Below the pieces are notes generated by a model. It was given only the letters and a program-made list of their open reading frames with translations. It was not told where the DNA came from and made no database searches. The translations under genes and the position numbers were made by a program. This document shows positions 19,582-28,306 of a stretch of DNA of 61,838 bases, in pieces; the first letter of the stretch is position 1, and the number at the start of each line of letters is the position of its first letter. This DNA is from Bacteroidota bacterium (lineage in GTDB: Bacteria; Bacteroidota; Bacteroidia; Cytophagales; Microscillaceae): assembly GCA_004293265.1 (NCBI GenBank), contig RDXZ01000010.1, positions 1-61,838 on the forward strand, given 5' to 3'.

Positions 19582-20922
19582 ATGAAATTAGACAAAATTA
19601 TACTTGAAAACTATAGAGGTTTTGAAAAAGAAGAAATTTTTTTTTCAGAAAGTAATATTAATGTTTTTATAGGCATCAATGGTGCTGGTAAAACAAGTTT
19701 ATTAGACGCAATCGTGTATAATTTTGAGTTGTGGATAGAAAGTAATTTTAAAGTAGATATTTCTGCTAAGAAATTTTATGATAAATGGGGAAGTATAGAT
19801 ATTTTAGATTATGTTTTGCCGTTTTTTATGCTTGAACTAAAAAAAAACGCAAAATTAGGAAAAATTCACACTTATTTTAATCAACTTGAAGTTACTGAAA
19901 TTGAGGTAACGTTTGATGAACAAGCACATCACGTTATCATAGGTTCAAAAAATAATTTTCAATCATTTTTACTTGCAGAATTATTTGAAAATGAAAATTA
20001 TAGTATCCCTATTTTTGCATATTATACTACTTTTCAATTTTTTGATAAAAAAGAGCAAGATAAATCTAAAAATGTTCCTAAAATCAAACAATTAAATGCT
20101 TATCAAAATATTTGTACTTATTTGAGTGATTATCATTTATTTGAAAAATGGTTTAAAAATCAAGAGGATTATGAAAATCAAGAAAAAATTAGGTTAAAAA
20201 ATTTAGACTATCGTAATCCAAGTTTAGAAGTTGTAAGAAAAGTAATCGAAATATTTTTTCAGGAACTTGGTAATCCATTTTTTAATGATTTAAAAATACA
20301 AAGATTTGAAAATGAATCTTTTGATTTTAAAGATGTAAACCAAAATTTTTCGTTGGTTATCAATAAAAATGATATTATATTTCATTTAGATGAACTTTCA
20401 TCAGGCGAAAAAAACTTATTATTGTTGATTTGTGATATTGCAAGGCGGTTGTCTATTGCAAATCCTATGTTTTCTATAGAAGAAATTTTAGAAAAAGGAG
20501 AAGGTATTGTTTTGATTGATGAAATAGAACAGCACTTGCACCCAAAATGGCAAAGAAATATCTTATCAGCCTTAGAAAAAACATTTCCAAACATACAATT
20601 TATTGTTACAACTCATTCGCCCCAAGTTTTGAGTGGAACAAAAAAAGAAAATGTATTTATTTTAGATAATTTCAAGGTATCACAACAAAAACCTTATGTA
20701 GAAGGCAGAGATAGTAATTCTATTTTAGAAGATGCTTTTAATTTTTCTAAATATTCCCCTGAAATTAAATCTAAAATTGATGATTTTTATCACTTTTTGC
20801 AAAATAATATCGAGAAAGCGGAGGAAATTCTAAACTCTATCAAAGAAAAATTTGGTGAATTTGATTTGGAAGTAAAAAGAGCCACGATGTATCTCGAAGA
20901 TGAAAAAGAAGATTTAGAATGA
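19582..20922 (+). CDS. ptuA: Septu-type defence ATPase (PtuA-like)
   Basis: A 446-residue SMC/ABC-like ATPase of the AAA_21/OLD-type group. Present are Walker A GINGAGKT (31-38), an ABC signature LSSGEKN (272-278), Walker B VLIDEIEQH (D313, E314) and the switch histidine in TTHSPQVL (H345). The segment DEIEQHLHPKWQ is typical of PtuA and retron-associated ATPases. Between the motifs lies a 230-residue insert predicted to be the coiled-coil arm. It overlaps the HNH gene by ATGA (20919-20922), so translation is coupled. In Septu, PtuA oligomers hold PtuB until infection. No reverse transcriptase is nearby, which argues against a retron. Confidence 0.8.
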   Translation: MKLDKIILENYRGFEKEEIFFSESNINVFIGINGAGKTSLLDAIVYNFELWIESNFKVDISAKKFYDKWGSIDILDYVLPFFMLELKKNAKLGKIHTYFNQLEVTEIEVTFDEQAHHVIIGSKNNFQSFLLAELFENENYSIPIFAYYTTFQFFDKKEQDKSKNVPKIKQLNAYQNICTYLSDYHLFEKWFKNQEDYENQEKIRLKNLDYRNPSLEVVRKVIEIFFQELGNPFFNDLKIQRFENESFDFKDVNQNFSLVINKNDIIFHLDELSSGEKNLLLLICDIARRLSIANPMFSIEEILEKGEGIVLIDEIEQHLHPKWQRNILSALEKTFPNIQFIVTTHSPQVLSGTKKENVFILDNFKVSQQKPYVEGRDSNSILEDAFNFSKYSPEIKSKIDDFYHFLQNNIEKAEEILNSIKEKFGEFDLEVKRATMYLEDEKEDLE

Positions 20923-21617
20923 AACATATACAAAAAAATAAAAAAGAACCTATCGAACTCACAGAAGATAAAAAGGTTTTTAATTCTTTTGAATCCTTGA
21001 GTGGAGAGGCAAAAAAAGCAGTTCAAGAAGCTTTATTAGATGAACAAGGTTATATTTGTGCGTATTGTATGCAAAGAATCAGCACAGAAAGGAACAAAAA
21101 ACTCAATAAACCAAGAATTGAAATAGAACATTATTTACCACAACAAACTTACCCTAATGAAGTACTGAATTATCAAAATATGCTTGGTGTCTGTAACGGC
21201 AATATTAACAATACTTTACATTGTGATAAAACAATGAACGGAAAATCTGATGGTACAATTATACTAAAAAAATTAAATCCACTTGATAAAAATTGTGAAA
21301 AATTGATTGCTTACCAAAAAGATGGAAAAATTATTAGTAAAAATAATGATATAGATGTAGAAAATGATTTGAATCAAATTTTAAACCTAAATCATACTCA
21401 ACTTTGTCAAAACAGAAAAATAGCGTTGGATAAATATTATGATGATTTTAAAAAACAAAACAATGACAGAACTAAATGGAATAAAGTCTTGTTTGAGAAA
21501 TTTATTGAAGAAAAATTAATACCAAAAAATAAAAAAGGGCAATTTAAAGAATTTGTAAATTTTTTAATTGCATTTTTTGAAGAAAAAAAAGAGAAAGGAA
21601 AATATAATAAAAAATAA
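20919..21617 (+). CDS. ptuB: HNH endonuclease of the Septu pair (PtuB-like, TIGR02646-like)
   Basis: A 232-residue HNH nuclease. CAYC (cysteines 47 and 50) and the later LHCDKT contribute zinc ligands; IEIEHYLPQ (E70-H71) gives the catalytic histidine, and LNYQNMLGVCNGN follows. This order (CxxC, IEHY.P, YxNMLxVCxGN, HCD) is the one I know from TIGR02646/PtuB proteins. Upstream ATPase overlap of 4 bp makes a two-gene operon. In described Septu systems PtuB degrades nucleic acid (DNA or tRNA) when phage infect, aborting the infection. The last 40 residues are lysine-rich. Confidence 0.8.
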   Translation: MKHIQKNKKEPIELTEDKKVFNSFESLSGEAKKAVQEALLDEQGYICAYCMQRISTERNKKLNKPRIEIEHYLPQQTYPNEVLNYQNMLGVCNGNINNTLHCDKTMNGKSDGTIILKKLNPLDKNCEKLIAYQKDGKIISKNNDIDVENDLNQILNLNHTQLCQNRKIALDKYYDDFKKQNNDRTKWNKVLFEKFIEEKLIPKNKKGQFKEFVNFLIAFFEEKKEKGKYNKK

Positions 21618-21840
21618 TCTTAATATGATTTTTATGTTATTTTTTTCCACTTTTCAAAAATAAACCTATCTAAGAAAAAGAAAATAAAATGTATTTTTTT
21701 TATAAAATATAAAATTTTTTTGGTTTTTTCAAAAAAAAGCATTATTATTGCCTTCGAAATAAAATGAAAACGAAGATATTGAAATATTGACAAAAATCAA
21801 ATAAATAAAAAAGAAAAAAAATTCAAACTTTTAATATAAA

Positions 21841-23283
21841 ATGGCAGAACAACTAACGCCAATTACCGTAGCATACGGAGATGGAATCGGTCCTGAAATT
21901 ATGGACGCAACTTTACGCATCATCACAGCAGCAGGTGCGAGAATCAAAACTGAGGTCATCGAAATCGGTGAAAAAGTTTATTTGAGTGGAAATTCAGCAG
22001 GTATTGCAGCTGAATCTTGGGAATCTTTGAGACGTACAAAAGTATTCTTAAAAGCACCTATCACTACCCCACAAGGCGGCGGCTACAAAAGCTTGAACGT
22101 TACAACTCGTAAAATGTTAGGTCTTTTTGCTAATATTCGACCTTGCGTTTCCTATCATCCTTATGTGGATACAAAACACCCAATTATGGACGTGGTAATT
22201 ATCCGCGAAAACGAAGAAGATTTATACGCAGGTATCGAACACCAACAAACACCTGAGGTAATCCAATGTTTGAAGATAATCACTCGACCAGGAACTGAAA
22301 AAATAGTTCGCTATGCTTTTGAATACGCAAAACAATATGGTAGAAAAAAAGTAACTTGCTTCGCAAAAGATAATATTATGAAACAAACTGATGGTTTATT
22401 TCATAAAGTTTTTGACGAAATCGGTGCAGAATATCCTGAATTAGAAAAAGAATTTTGGATTGTTGATATCGGTGCAGCTAAATTAGCAGATAGCCCAGAA
22501 GTGTTTGACGTGATTGTGATGCCAAATTTATATGGTGATATTTTATCTGATGTCGCAGCACAAATCGCTGGTTCAGTAGGCTTGGCGGGTTCGGCTAATA
22601 TTGGTGCAGAAGTTTCTATGTTTGAGGCAATTCATGGCTCGGCTCCACGTCGCGCAGGTCAAAATTTAGCCAATCCTTCTGGACTTTTATTGGGTGCAAT
22701 TCAAATGTTGGTGCATATAGAACAAGGTGATGTAGCTGATAAAGTACATAACGCTTGGTTAAGAACCTTAGAAGATGGCGTACATACGTATGATATTTTT
22801 AAAGAAGGAGTAAGCAAAGAAAAAGTAGGAACAAAAGAATTTGCTGATGCAGTGATTGCTCGCATGGGTCAAAAACCCGCAAAATTAAAACACGTAGATT
22901 ATTCACAAGCAAAAGAAACTATCAAAGTAAAATTAAAACCAGCAGTGCCTGTTAAAATGGATACCATTGGCGTAGATATTTTCTTATATTGTGAAGATAG
23001 AAATGCTAATAAATTAGGCGATGCTATGAAAAAAATCGAAGTAAATGGTTTACATTTGACTATGATTACAAATCGTGGCGTAAAAGTATATCCAGATGGA
23101 ATGGCAGAAACTTTCTGTACTGACCACTGGCGTTGTAGATATAAATCTGACAAACCTGTCAGTTATAGTGATATTTTGGCTTTGCAAACTGCGGTAAATA
23201 ATGCAGGTTTTGCAATCATCAAAACAGAAAATCTTTGTCATTTTGATGGCGTAGAAGGATTTTCTGGCGGTCAAGGTGCTTAA
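21841..23283 (+). CDS. icd: isocitrate dehydrogenase (NADP)
   Basis: 480 residues; oxidises isocitrate to 2-oxoglutarate in the TCA cycle. Motifs are VAYGDGIGPEIM, the substrate loop with LRRTKVFLKAPITTPQGGGYKSLNVTTRK (serine/arginines for isocitrate), RENEEDLYAGIEH, NLYGDILSDVAAQIAGSVGLAGSANIG, and EAIHGSAPRRAGQNLANPSG. About 340 residues are the catalytic core; the extra 140-residue C-terminal domain (from about 340) occurs in Thermus-type and Bacteroidota enzymes. Cofactor NADP is inferred from this subtype. A possible -7 box is TATTATTG at 21743-21750. Ends with the terminator at 23314. Confidence 0.95.
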   Translation: MAEQLTPITVAYGDGIGPEIMDATLRIITAAGARIKTEVIEIGEKVYLSGNSAGIAAESWESLRRTKVFLKAPITTPQGGGYKSLNVTTRKMLGLFANIRPCVSYHPYVDTKHPIMDVVIIRENEEDLYAGIEHQQTPEVIQCLKIITRPGTEKIVRYAFEYAKQYGRKKVTCFAKDNIMKQTDGLFHKVFDEIGAEYPELEKEFWIVDIGAAKLADSPEVFDVIVMPNLYGDILSDVAAQIAGSVGLAGSANIGAEVSMFEAIHGSAPRRAGQNLANPSGLLLGAIQMLVHIEQGDVADKVHNAWLRTLEDGVHTYDIFKEGVSKEKVGTKEFADAVIARMGQKPAKLKHVDYSQAKETIKVKLKPAVPVKMDTIGVDIFLYCEDRNANKLGDAMKKIEVNGLHLTMITNRGVKVYPDGMAETFCTDHWRCRYKSDKPVSYSDILALQTAVNNAGFAIIKTENLCHFDGVEGFSGGQGA

Positions 23284-23313
23284 TTTTTGAAGTAACCTAA
23301 AACTCAATATATT

Positions 23314-23357
23314 TTAGCATAAATAGTTGTTAGTCAATTATTTATGCTAATTTTTTT
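23314..23357 (+). terminator. icd terminator
   Basis: A 16-bp stem (23314-23329 with 23335-23350; one G.U pair, 5-nt loop) starts 30 bp after the stop and is followed by seven T's. Confidence 0.85.
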
Positions 23358-23647
23358 AGTTTTGCCAAAGTTTTTTTTGTTATTTATTTCTAACTTTAAT
23401 ATTTATCAAAAAAATAAATCAATAGGAAAAATATTGGATAGTTTTGATGACATAGATATTAGTTTATTATTCTAAAAATAAATAAAAAAATGGTAGAAAA
23501 AAAATGTTATTCTACCATAAAATCTATTATAAAAAGTATATCATTCATCAAAAATGATAATTAAATAAACAAAAAATGCTTATAAAAATATTAAAAAATA
23601 AAAAAATAATATTCTTCATATTTTTTTTAAAAATAGTTAAAAAATAT

Positions 23648-23679
23648 TTTGTAATTTATAAAATAAACAACTATCTTAG
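23648..23679 (+). promoter_or_regulatory. ftsZ promoter
   Basis: TTTG (23648-23651), 20-bp spacer, TATCTTAG (23672-23679, one mismatch to TAnnTTTG). It leaves a leader of about 20 nt before ftsZ. Confidence 0.55.
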
Positions 23680-23705
23680 CGTTTAAAATAGAAATATAAT
23701 TCTAA

Positions 23706-25079
23706 ATGGAGCAACAAAAATTTGCGACACCTTCTATCATTAAAGTAATTGGCGTAGGTGGCGGCGGCAGCAATGCTGTTCGTTATATGTATAATAAAGG
23801 CATAAAAGATGTGGATTTTATTGTTTGTAATACAGATGTACAAGCATTAAATATGAGTGATGTGCCTACTCGTTTACAAATCGGTGCAGGACTTACCGAA
23901 GGTTTGGGAGCAGGGGCTAATCCAGAAGTAGGACGAGAAGCCGCCCTCGAAAGTAGAGAAGAAATAAAAGAATTGTTTAGCCATAATACCAAAATGTTGT
24001 TTATTACAGCAGGTATGGGCGGTGGCACAGGTACAGGTGCGGCACCCGTTATCGCACAAATAGCAAGAGAATTAGGTATTTTGACCGTTGCTATCGTAAC
24101 TTCTCCCTTTGGATTCGAAGGCAGAAAAAAAAGAACTCACGCCGAAGATGGACTAAATGCTTTGAGAGATATGTGCGATACAGTGTTGGTTATCTCAAAC
24201 GATAAACTCAAAGAAGTATATGGCAATCTCAAAATGAGCGAAGCGTTTTCGCAGGCTGATAATATTTTAGCAACTGCCGCAAAAGGTATTGCCGAAATGA
24301 TTACCGTTGAGCAAAACGTAAACGTGGATTTTGAAGATGTAAAAACCGTAATGAAAAATTCGGGTGCCGCCGTTATGGGTTCTGCTAAAGCAGAAGGAGA
24401 AGGAAGAGCATTGCGAGGTGCACAAGAAGCATTAAGTTCACCTTTGTTGAACAATCAAAATGTATTTGGCGCTCAAAAAATTCTTTTGTCTATTATGTCA
24501 GGTAAATCTGAATTAGGAATGGACGAATTGGGTGAAATTACAGATTATATCACAGAACAAACAGGCACAGAGGCAACAATTATTTTTGGTTTGGGTACAG
24601 ATTTATCTTTGGGCGATGCGATTCGTGTTACAATTATTGCCACAGGTTTCAAAGATGATATTTTTAATCGTGAAGAAAAAGAAAAAACACCTATAAAAGC
24701 AGTTGAAAATACTCCAAAACCTGTAGAAAATACACCAAAAACTTTACCAGAAGAATCAAGAGTCGTAACTTTTAACGTGCCTCCACAAATCGAAACTATA
24801 CCAGAAGTAAGAAAAGAAGCCTCTAAAATTGTATATGATTTAGATGAGGAGAGTGATGTTAAAAATTCAATCGAAAATACGCCCAAAAATCCTATTGGTT
24901 ATGATTATAGCCGCTCTCAATTTATTACCAAAGCTGATGAATTGATAGAAAAATTGAAAGCGTTTAACAAAAGCGAATTATCAAACGAAGTTTCTCCAAA
25001 AGAAATGGAAATTCCTGCTTATTTAAGAAGAAATCAATTTAAAATGCCTCATAATAACAACAATAACGAAAATATGTAG
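23706..25079 (+). CDS. ftsZ: cell-division GTPase FtsZ
   Basis: 457 residues. The tubulin-family GTPase core (about 10-320) has GGGGSNAV, the signature GGGTGTGAAP (about 104-113) and a T7 loop with NVDFEDVKTVM. A linker of about 110 residues follows, rich in E, P and K, with the repeat ENTPK. The C-terminal peptide EIPAYLRR matches the FtsA/ZipA-binding motif. It polymerises into the Z-ring. It stands alone here: murC, ftsQ and ftsA, which often precede it, are absent from the 400 bp upstream and the window. Own promoter and a strong terminator at 25101. Confidence 0.97.
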   Translation: MEQQKFATPSIIKVIGVGGGGSNAVRYMYNKGIKDVDFIVCNTDVQALNMSDVPTRLQIGAGLTEGLGAGANPEVGREAALESREEIKELFSHNTKMLFITAGMGGGTGTGAAPVIAQIARELGILTVAIVTSPFGFEGRKKRTHAEDGLNALRDMCDTVLVISNDKLKEVYGNLKMSEAFSQADNILATAAKGIAEMITVEQNVNVDFEDVKTVMKNSGAAVMGSAKAEGEGRALRGAQEALSSPLLNNQNVFGAQKILLSIMSGKSELGMDELGEITDYITEQTGTEATIIFGLGTDLSLGDAIRVTIIATGFKDDIFNREEKEKTPIKAVENTPKPVENTPKTLPEESRVVTFNVPPQIETIPEVRKEASKIVYDLDEESDVKNSIENTPKNPIGYDYSRSQFITKADELIEKLKAFNKSELSNEVSPKEMEIPAYLRRNQFKMPHNNNNNENM

Positions 25080-25100
25080 GTTTTTGTACATAAATATATC

Positions 25101-25139
25101 AAAAAAATACTTTCAATCTCACATTGAAAGTATTTTTTT
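25101..25139 (+). terminator. ftsZ terminator
   Basis: A perfect 17-bp stem (25101-25117 with 25123-25139), loop CTCAC, with built-in A and T runs, 21 bp after the stop. Confidence 0.9.
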
Positions 25140-25174
25140 TTGATAGTGTTATAAATGTAATGTTTTTGTCTTTT

Positions 25175-25265
25175 TGAGCGAAGCGAAAAATATGCGATTT
25201 CGTTCACAAAACACCATTCAAAAAGCAGTTGCTTCACTTCGTTCAGCAGGACAAAACGCCACCTT
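25175..25265 (-). repeat. interspersed repeat fragment
   Basis: Minus-strand text CCTGCTGAACGAAGTGAAGC with the neighbouring GCTTCGCTCAAAAAG segments matches a class of short intergenic repeats common in Bacteroidota (variants of CTGAACGAAGTGA). It is richer in GC than its surroundings and non-coding. Only this copy was seen in the window, so the assignment rests on recall of the family. Confidence 0.4.
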
Positions 25266-25362
25266 TTTTTTGACTACTTAGCACTTTCCGAAATTTTTAA
25301 ATTTTTCTGAAAACTAATAAAAACAGGCTCATAAATTTAGCATTTAAACCTATCAAATTATT

Positions 25363-26064
25363 TTATATATATTTTTCTTTTAATTCTTTGATTAATTTTG
25401 GCACACCAATTGTCGCTGGTTCGGCTATAAAAGTAGTCATTTTATCCAAATTAATAGCAGGTTTTTGTGGGTCTATGATGTATTTAGGTTGGTTATTGTG
25501 AACTTCTGTAATCAAACCTGCGGCAGGATAAACGACCATCGAGCTACCAATTAAAATAAAAATATCACTTTTTCGGGCAATCAAAGTGGCTTCTCCCATT
25601 TTAGGAACCGCCTCTCCAAACCAAACAATATGAGGGCGAAGTTGTGAGCCGTCTTCACACATATCACCTATTTTTACCTCCTTATATCCCCAATCGAAAA
25701 CCAAATCAGGATTGATAGAACTTCTTACTTTTGTCAATTCACCATGTAAATGAATAATTTTTGTAGAGCCTGCTCTTTCATGTAAGTCATCAACGTTTTG
25801 GGTAATGATCGTAACATCAAAATATTCTTCCAACTCAACCAAGCCTAAATGCCCTGCGTTTGGTTTTACTTCTGTCAATTGGGAACGCCTTTGGTTATAA
25901 AATCGGGTAACTAATTCCTTGTCTTTTTTCCATGCTTCAGGCGTAGCCACGTCTTGTACGTGATGATTTTCCCATAATCCATCAGAATCTCTAAACGTTT
26001 TGATACCACTTTCTGCACTAATTCCTGCACCTGTCAAAACTATAATTTTTTTTTTCTCTGTCAT
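25363..26064 (-). CDS. sirtuin NAD-dependent deacylase (zinc-less class III type)
   Basis: 233 residues. GAGISAESGIKTFRD (NAD-binding), TQNVDDLHERAGS, and HLHGE with the catalytic histidine are complete. The FYNQRR stretch carries the Tyr-x-x-Arg pair that marks class III (SIRT5/CobB) enzymes acting on succinyl- or malonyl-lysine. The zinc module is abnormal: between HGEL and PHIVWFGE there is one cysteine (GDMCEDG) instead of four, so a structural zinc cannot be held. Such forms occur elsewhere in Bacteroidota, from memory. Single gene, convergent with ftsZ, whose 3' region lies 283 bp away. Confidence 0.88.
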   Translation of the reverse strand: MTEKKKIIVLTGAGISAESGIKTFRDSDGLWENHHVQDVATPEAWKKDKELVTRFYNQRRSQLTEVKPNAGHLGLVELEEYFDVTIITQNVDDLHERAGSTKIIHLHGELTKVRSSINPDLVFDWGYKEVKIGDMCEDGSQLRPHIVWFGEAVPKMGEATLIARKSDIFILIGSSMVVYPAAGLITEVHNNQPKYIIDPQKPAINLDKMTTFIAEPATIGVPKLIKELKEKYI

Positions 26065-26147
26065 ACAATAAAAAGTTAAAGATTAAAAATATTTAGAAAT
26101 AACGTAAAAAATACTAAAAAAGTATAAATATTGATTTTTAGTTTTCT

Positions 26148-26192
26148 ATTTTTTTTATAATATATTGAAAATCAATATATTATAAAAAAAAT
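26148..26192. repeat. 21-bp perfect inverted repeat
   Basis: 26148-26168 pairs exactly with 26172-26192 across a 3-nt loop, in the divergent gap between the sirtuin gene and the unknown gene at 26340. The core ATCAATATATTATA also appears near 56498-56511, so it may be dispersed. A terminator role is unlikely because both neighbours are transcribed away from it; a repeat or a regulator-binding site is possible. Confidence 0.55.
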
Positions 26193-26316
26193 AAAACTCA
26201 ATCTATGTTCATTGTCTTAAAATTTATGATGAGGATAAAATATAAAACTACTCAACTTTTATAAAAAGTAATTAATTTATTTTATGAAACGATGTATAAA
26301 AATAAATTTTTTGTGC

Positions 26317-26324
26317 TAACTTTG
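26317..26324 (+). promoter_or_regulatory. -7 promoter box
   Basis: TAACTTTG matches the consensus and lies 15 bp before the ATG at 26340, giving a leader of under 10 nt. Confidence 0.5.
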
Positions 26325-26339
26325 TAAAAAAAAATCATA

Positions 26340-27359
26340 ATGCAAACATCACAAGAAATACAACAATATAGTCAAGCCTTTGCGAAACGAACTACTGAAT
26401 ATTATTTTATTGACCATACACACATTACAGGCAAAGAAATTTTAAATTTTTGTGATATAATTCAAGTTAATTTATTCATTATCAAGGAGTTATATTTTGA
26501 ATGGGAAAAAGAAATCAATCGATTGAAAAGTCCTTATTTTGATTATGAAAATATAGAAGTAAAAAAAAATATCACAAACTTACTCAACAGCCTCTCAAAT
26601 CATATTTTGATAAAAAAAGAAGTTTTTTTTGATTTGGTTGTCAGAGCCACCGCAGAAAGTTTAAAACTTTTGATTTATCCCGAACAATATTTTGCTGATT
26701 TTTTGACAAAATTAAATAAAGAAAACATTAAAAAAGAAGATTTGTTGCCTTTTTCTAAATATTGGAGTTTTTATAAACTTAAATTTCAAAAACTATTGCT
26801 CGAAATGGAAGACAAATCGTTTTCATCTTTTGATTTGAATTGGATTTGGAAAGATTTGATGACAAAAAAAATCGAAGAAATAGAAAATGAAATCGGTATT
26901 TTTGATAGTATATATACCACAAATTGGCAAAAAATTATTCCTCAAAAAGAAAAAAATAATGTATTAGAAACAGAAAGTTTTTTATATAAATCTGAAAATA
27001 TAAATTTACCTAAGGTAAATTTTGGCGGTGATGAAATCTTAGATATTCCTAATTCTTTGAATGTTCAATTTGCAGACAATACAGAACTCAAATCATCTTT
27101 ACATAATCAATTTCAACAATCAAAAATTCAAAATCTTAGACAAGCCATTGCTTTAAACGAAAAATTTTTATATATTAATCAATTGTTTGACGGCAATAGT
27201 TTGGCTTTTAATGATGCTTTGGATAAATTAGAAAATTGTCAAAATTTAAAAGAAGCATTGCTTTTAATAGAACAAAAATATGCTAAAAACTATCAGTGGA
27301 ACAAAGAAAAAGAAGAAACAAAACAATTTTTAGATGTGATTGAAAGACGTTTTTTATAA
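26340..27359 (+). CDS. hypothetical protein
   Basis: 339 residues without signal peptide or membrane helix. Mostly helical, with many Lys/Glu/Asn; the C-terminal third (about 245-339) reads as amphipathic helices (FQQSKIQNLRQAIALNEKFLYINQLFDGN; LIEQKYAKNYQWNKEKEETKQFLDVIERRF), similar in tone to small Bacteroidota proteins that end in FLxxIERRF. I do not know a function. The last 6 bp overlap the end of aroQ on the opposite strand. The box TAACTTTG at 26317 supports it as an expressed gene. Confidence 0.7.
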   Translation: MQTSQEIQQYSQAFAKRTTEYYFIDHTHITGKEILNFCDIIQVNLFIIKELYFEWEKEINRLKSPYFDYENIEVKKNITNLLNSLSNHILIKKEVFFDLVVRATAESLKLLIYPEQYFADFLTKLNKENIKKEDLLPFSKYWSFYKLKFQKLLLEMEDKSFSSFDLNWIWKDLMTKKIEEIENEIGIFDSIYTTNWQKIIPQKEKNNVLETESFLYKSENINLPKVNFGGDEILDIPNSLNVQFADNTELKSSLHNQFQQSKIQNLRQAIALNEKFLYINQLFDGNSLAFNDALDKLENCQNLKEALLLIEQKYAKNYQWNKEKEETKQFLDVIERRFL

Positions 27360-27776
27360 AAAATAATGCAAAGCCATTGCATAACTTTTCAAACCAAAAC
27401 CTGATACTATTCCTTGACAAGATGCCGTCAAAAAACTTTTGTGTCTAAAACTTTCTCTCTTATAAATATTAGAAATATGTACCTCAATCACAGGCGTTTC
27501 GATGGCACTTATCGCATCAGCGAGTGCGATAGAGGTGTGTGTATATGCACCTGCGTTGAGGATAATTCCTTGATAAGAAAAACCAACTTCGTGCAATTTA
27601 TCTACCAAAAAACCTTCTGTATTTGATTGATAATATTCCAATTGAAATTGAGGAAAAAGCATTACTAATTCTTCAAAATATTGTTCGAAAGTTTGTGAGC
27701 CATAAATATTAGGCTCTCTTTTTCCCAATAAATTAAGATTTACTCCATTGATTATCAATATTTTATTATTATTCAT
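27354..27776 (-). CDS. aroQ: 3-dehydroquinate dehydratase type II
   Basis: 140 residues. The family pattern is complete: ILIINGVNLNLLGKREPNIYG (NGPNLN-like, catalytic Tyr of the lid), YYQSNTEGFLVDKLHE (QSNxEG), ILNAGAYTHTSIALADA, and PVIEVHISNIYKRESFRHKS with the catalytic histidine. It removes water from 3-dehydroquinate in the shikimate path. The dodecameric type II fold is expected. It starts 5 bp downstream of the end of the TlpA-like gene on the same strand, so the two are transcribed together. Confidence 0.95.
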   Translation of the reverse strand: MNNNKILIINGVNLNLLGKREPNIYGSQTFEQYFEELVMLFPQFQLEYYQSNTEGFLVDKLHEVGFSYQGIILNAGAYTHTSIALADAISAIETPVIEVHISNIYKRESFRHKSFLTASCQGIVSGFGLKSYAMALHYFL

Positions 27777-27781
27777 TTTGA

Positions 27782-28270
27782 TTATGAATTTTGTTTGATG
27801 AGCATTTCAATTTGTTTTTTTGATAACCAACCTTTTATTTTTCGAGCAATTTTTCCTTCGCTGTTGATGATATAATTAGTAGGAAAAGTTTGAATATCAT
27901 ATAATTTTTCTGTGATTTTTTTTTCATCAACCAACATTTTAAAACTTATTTCGAAGTCTTTTTTAAATTTTTCAGATACTTTTTTAGATTGCCCCAAATT
28001 GATAGCCACCAACTCAAAATCAAAACTATTATCTTTTTTTAATTCTTCATAATTTGCTTGCATACGCGGAAATTCTTCACGACAAGAACGACAGAAATCA
28101 GTCCAAAAATGTAAAATCAAAACTTTTCCTTTGTTTTTTTCGGGAGAATAGGTTTGATTTTCCATATCAGCTAACGCAAAAACGGGGGCAATTTGTCCTT
28201 TATCGGTTGGTTTTGAATTGCAAGAAAACAAGACAAAAATTATTAAAAGTAAATATATTATTTTTTTCAT
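27782..28270 (-). CDS. TlpA/ResA-like thioredoxin lipoprotein
   Basis: 162 residues. The lipobox VLFSCNS (cysteine about 17) anchors it in the envelope. The thioredoxin domain has the active site CRSC inside TDFCRSCREEFPRMQ and the cis-proline TFPTNYIINSEG. The sequence pattern is that of TlpA/ResA, which reduce or isomerise disulfides of exported proteins such as apocytochromes. Its 5' leader is unusual: three perfect 10-bp repeats stand between the promoter (28307-28338) and the ATG. aroQ follows after 5 bp. Confidence 0.9.
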   Translation of the reverse strand: MKKIIYLLLIIFVLFSCNSKPTDKGQIAPVFALADMENQTYSPEKNKGKVLILHFWTDFCRSCREEFPRMQANYEELKKDNSFDFELVAINLGQSKKVSEKFKKDFEISFKMLVDEKKITEKLYDIQTFPTNYIINSEGKIARKIKGWLSKKQIEMLIKQNS

Positions 28271-28300
28271 TTTTATTGATTTTTATTGATTTTTATTGAT
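28271..28300 (-). repeat. three 10-bp tandem repeats directly before the start codon
   Basis: TTTTATTGAT occurs three times in exact tandem, ending at the base next to the start codon (28270). Read in the gene's direction it is ATCAATAAAA x3. It fills the whole predicted 5' leader. Copy-number change by slippage would move the promoter relative to the ATG in 10-bp steps. Confidence 0.85.
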
Positions 28301-28306
28301 TACCTG

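Larger units (their letters stand above)
23284..23705. other. 422-bp gap between icd and ftsZ
   Basis: Contains the icd terminator (23314-23357), a second hairpin GGTAGAA/TTCTACC near 23491-23517, and the ftsZ promoter (23648-23679). The rest is AT-rich, without a reading frame. Confidence 0.55.

Noticed and set aside
19582-21617. Retron instead of Septu
   Set aside because: Retron systems with this ATPase and HNH also carry a reverse transcriptase and msr-msd RNA. Neither is present within several kb.
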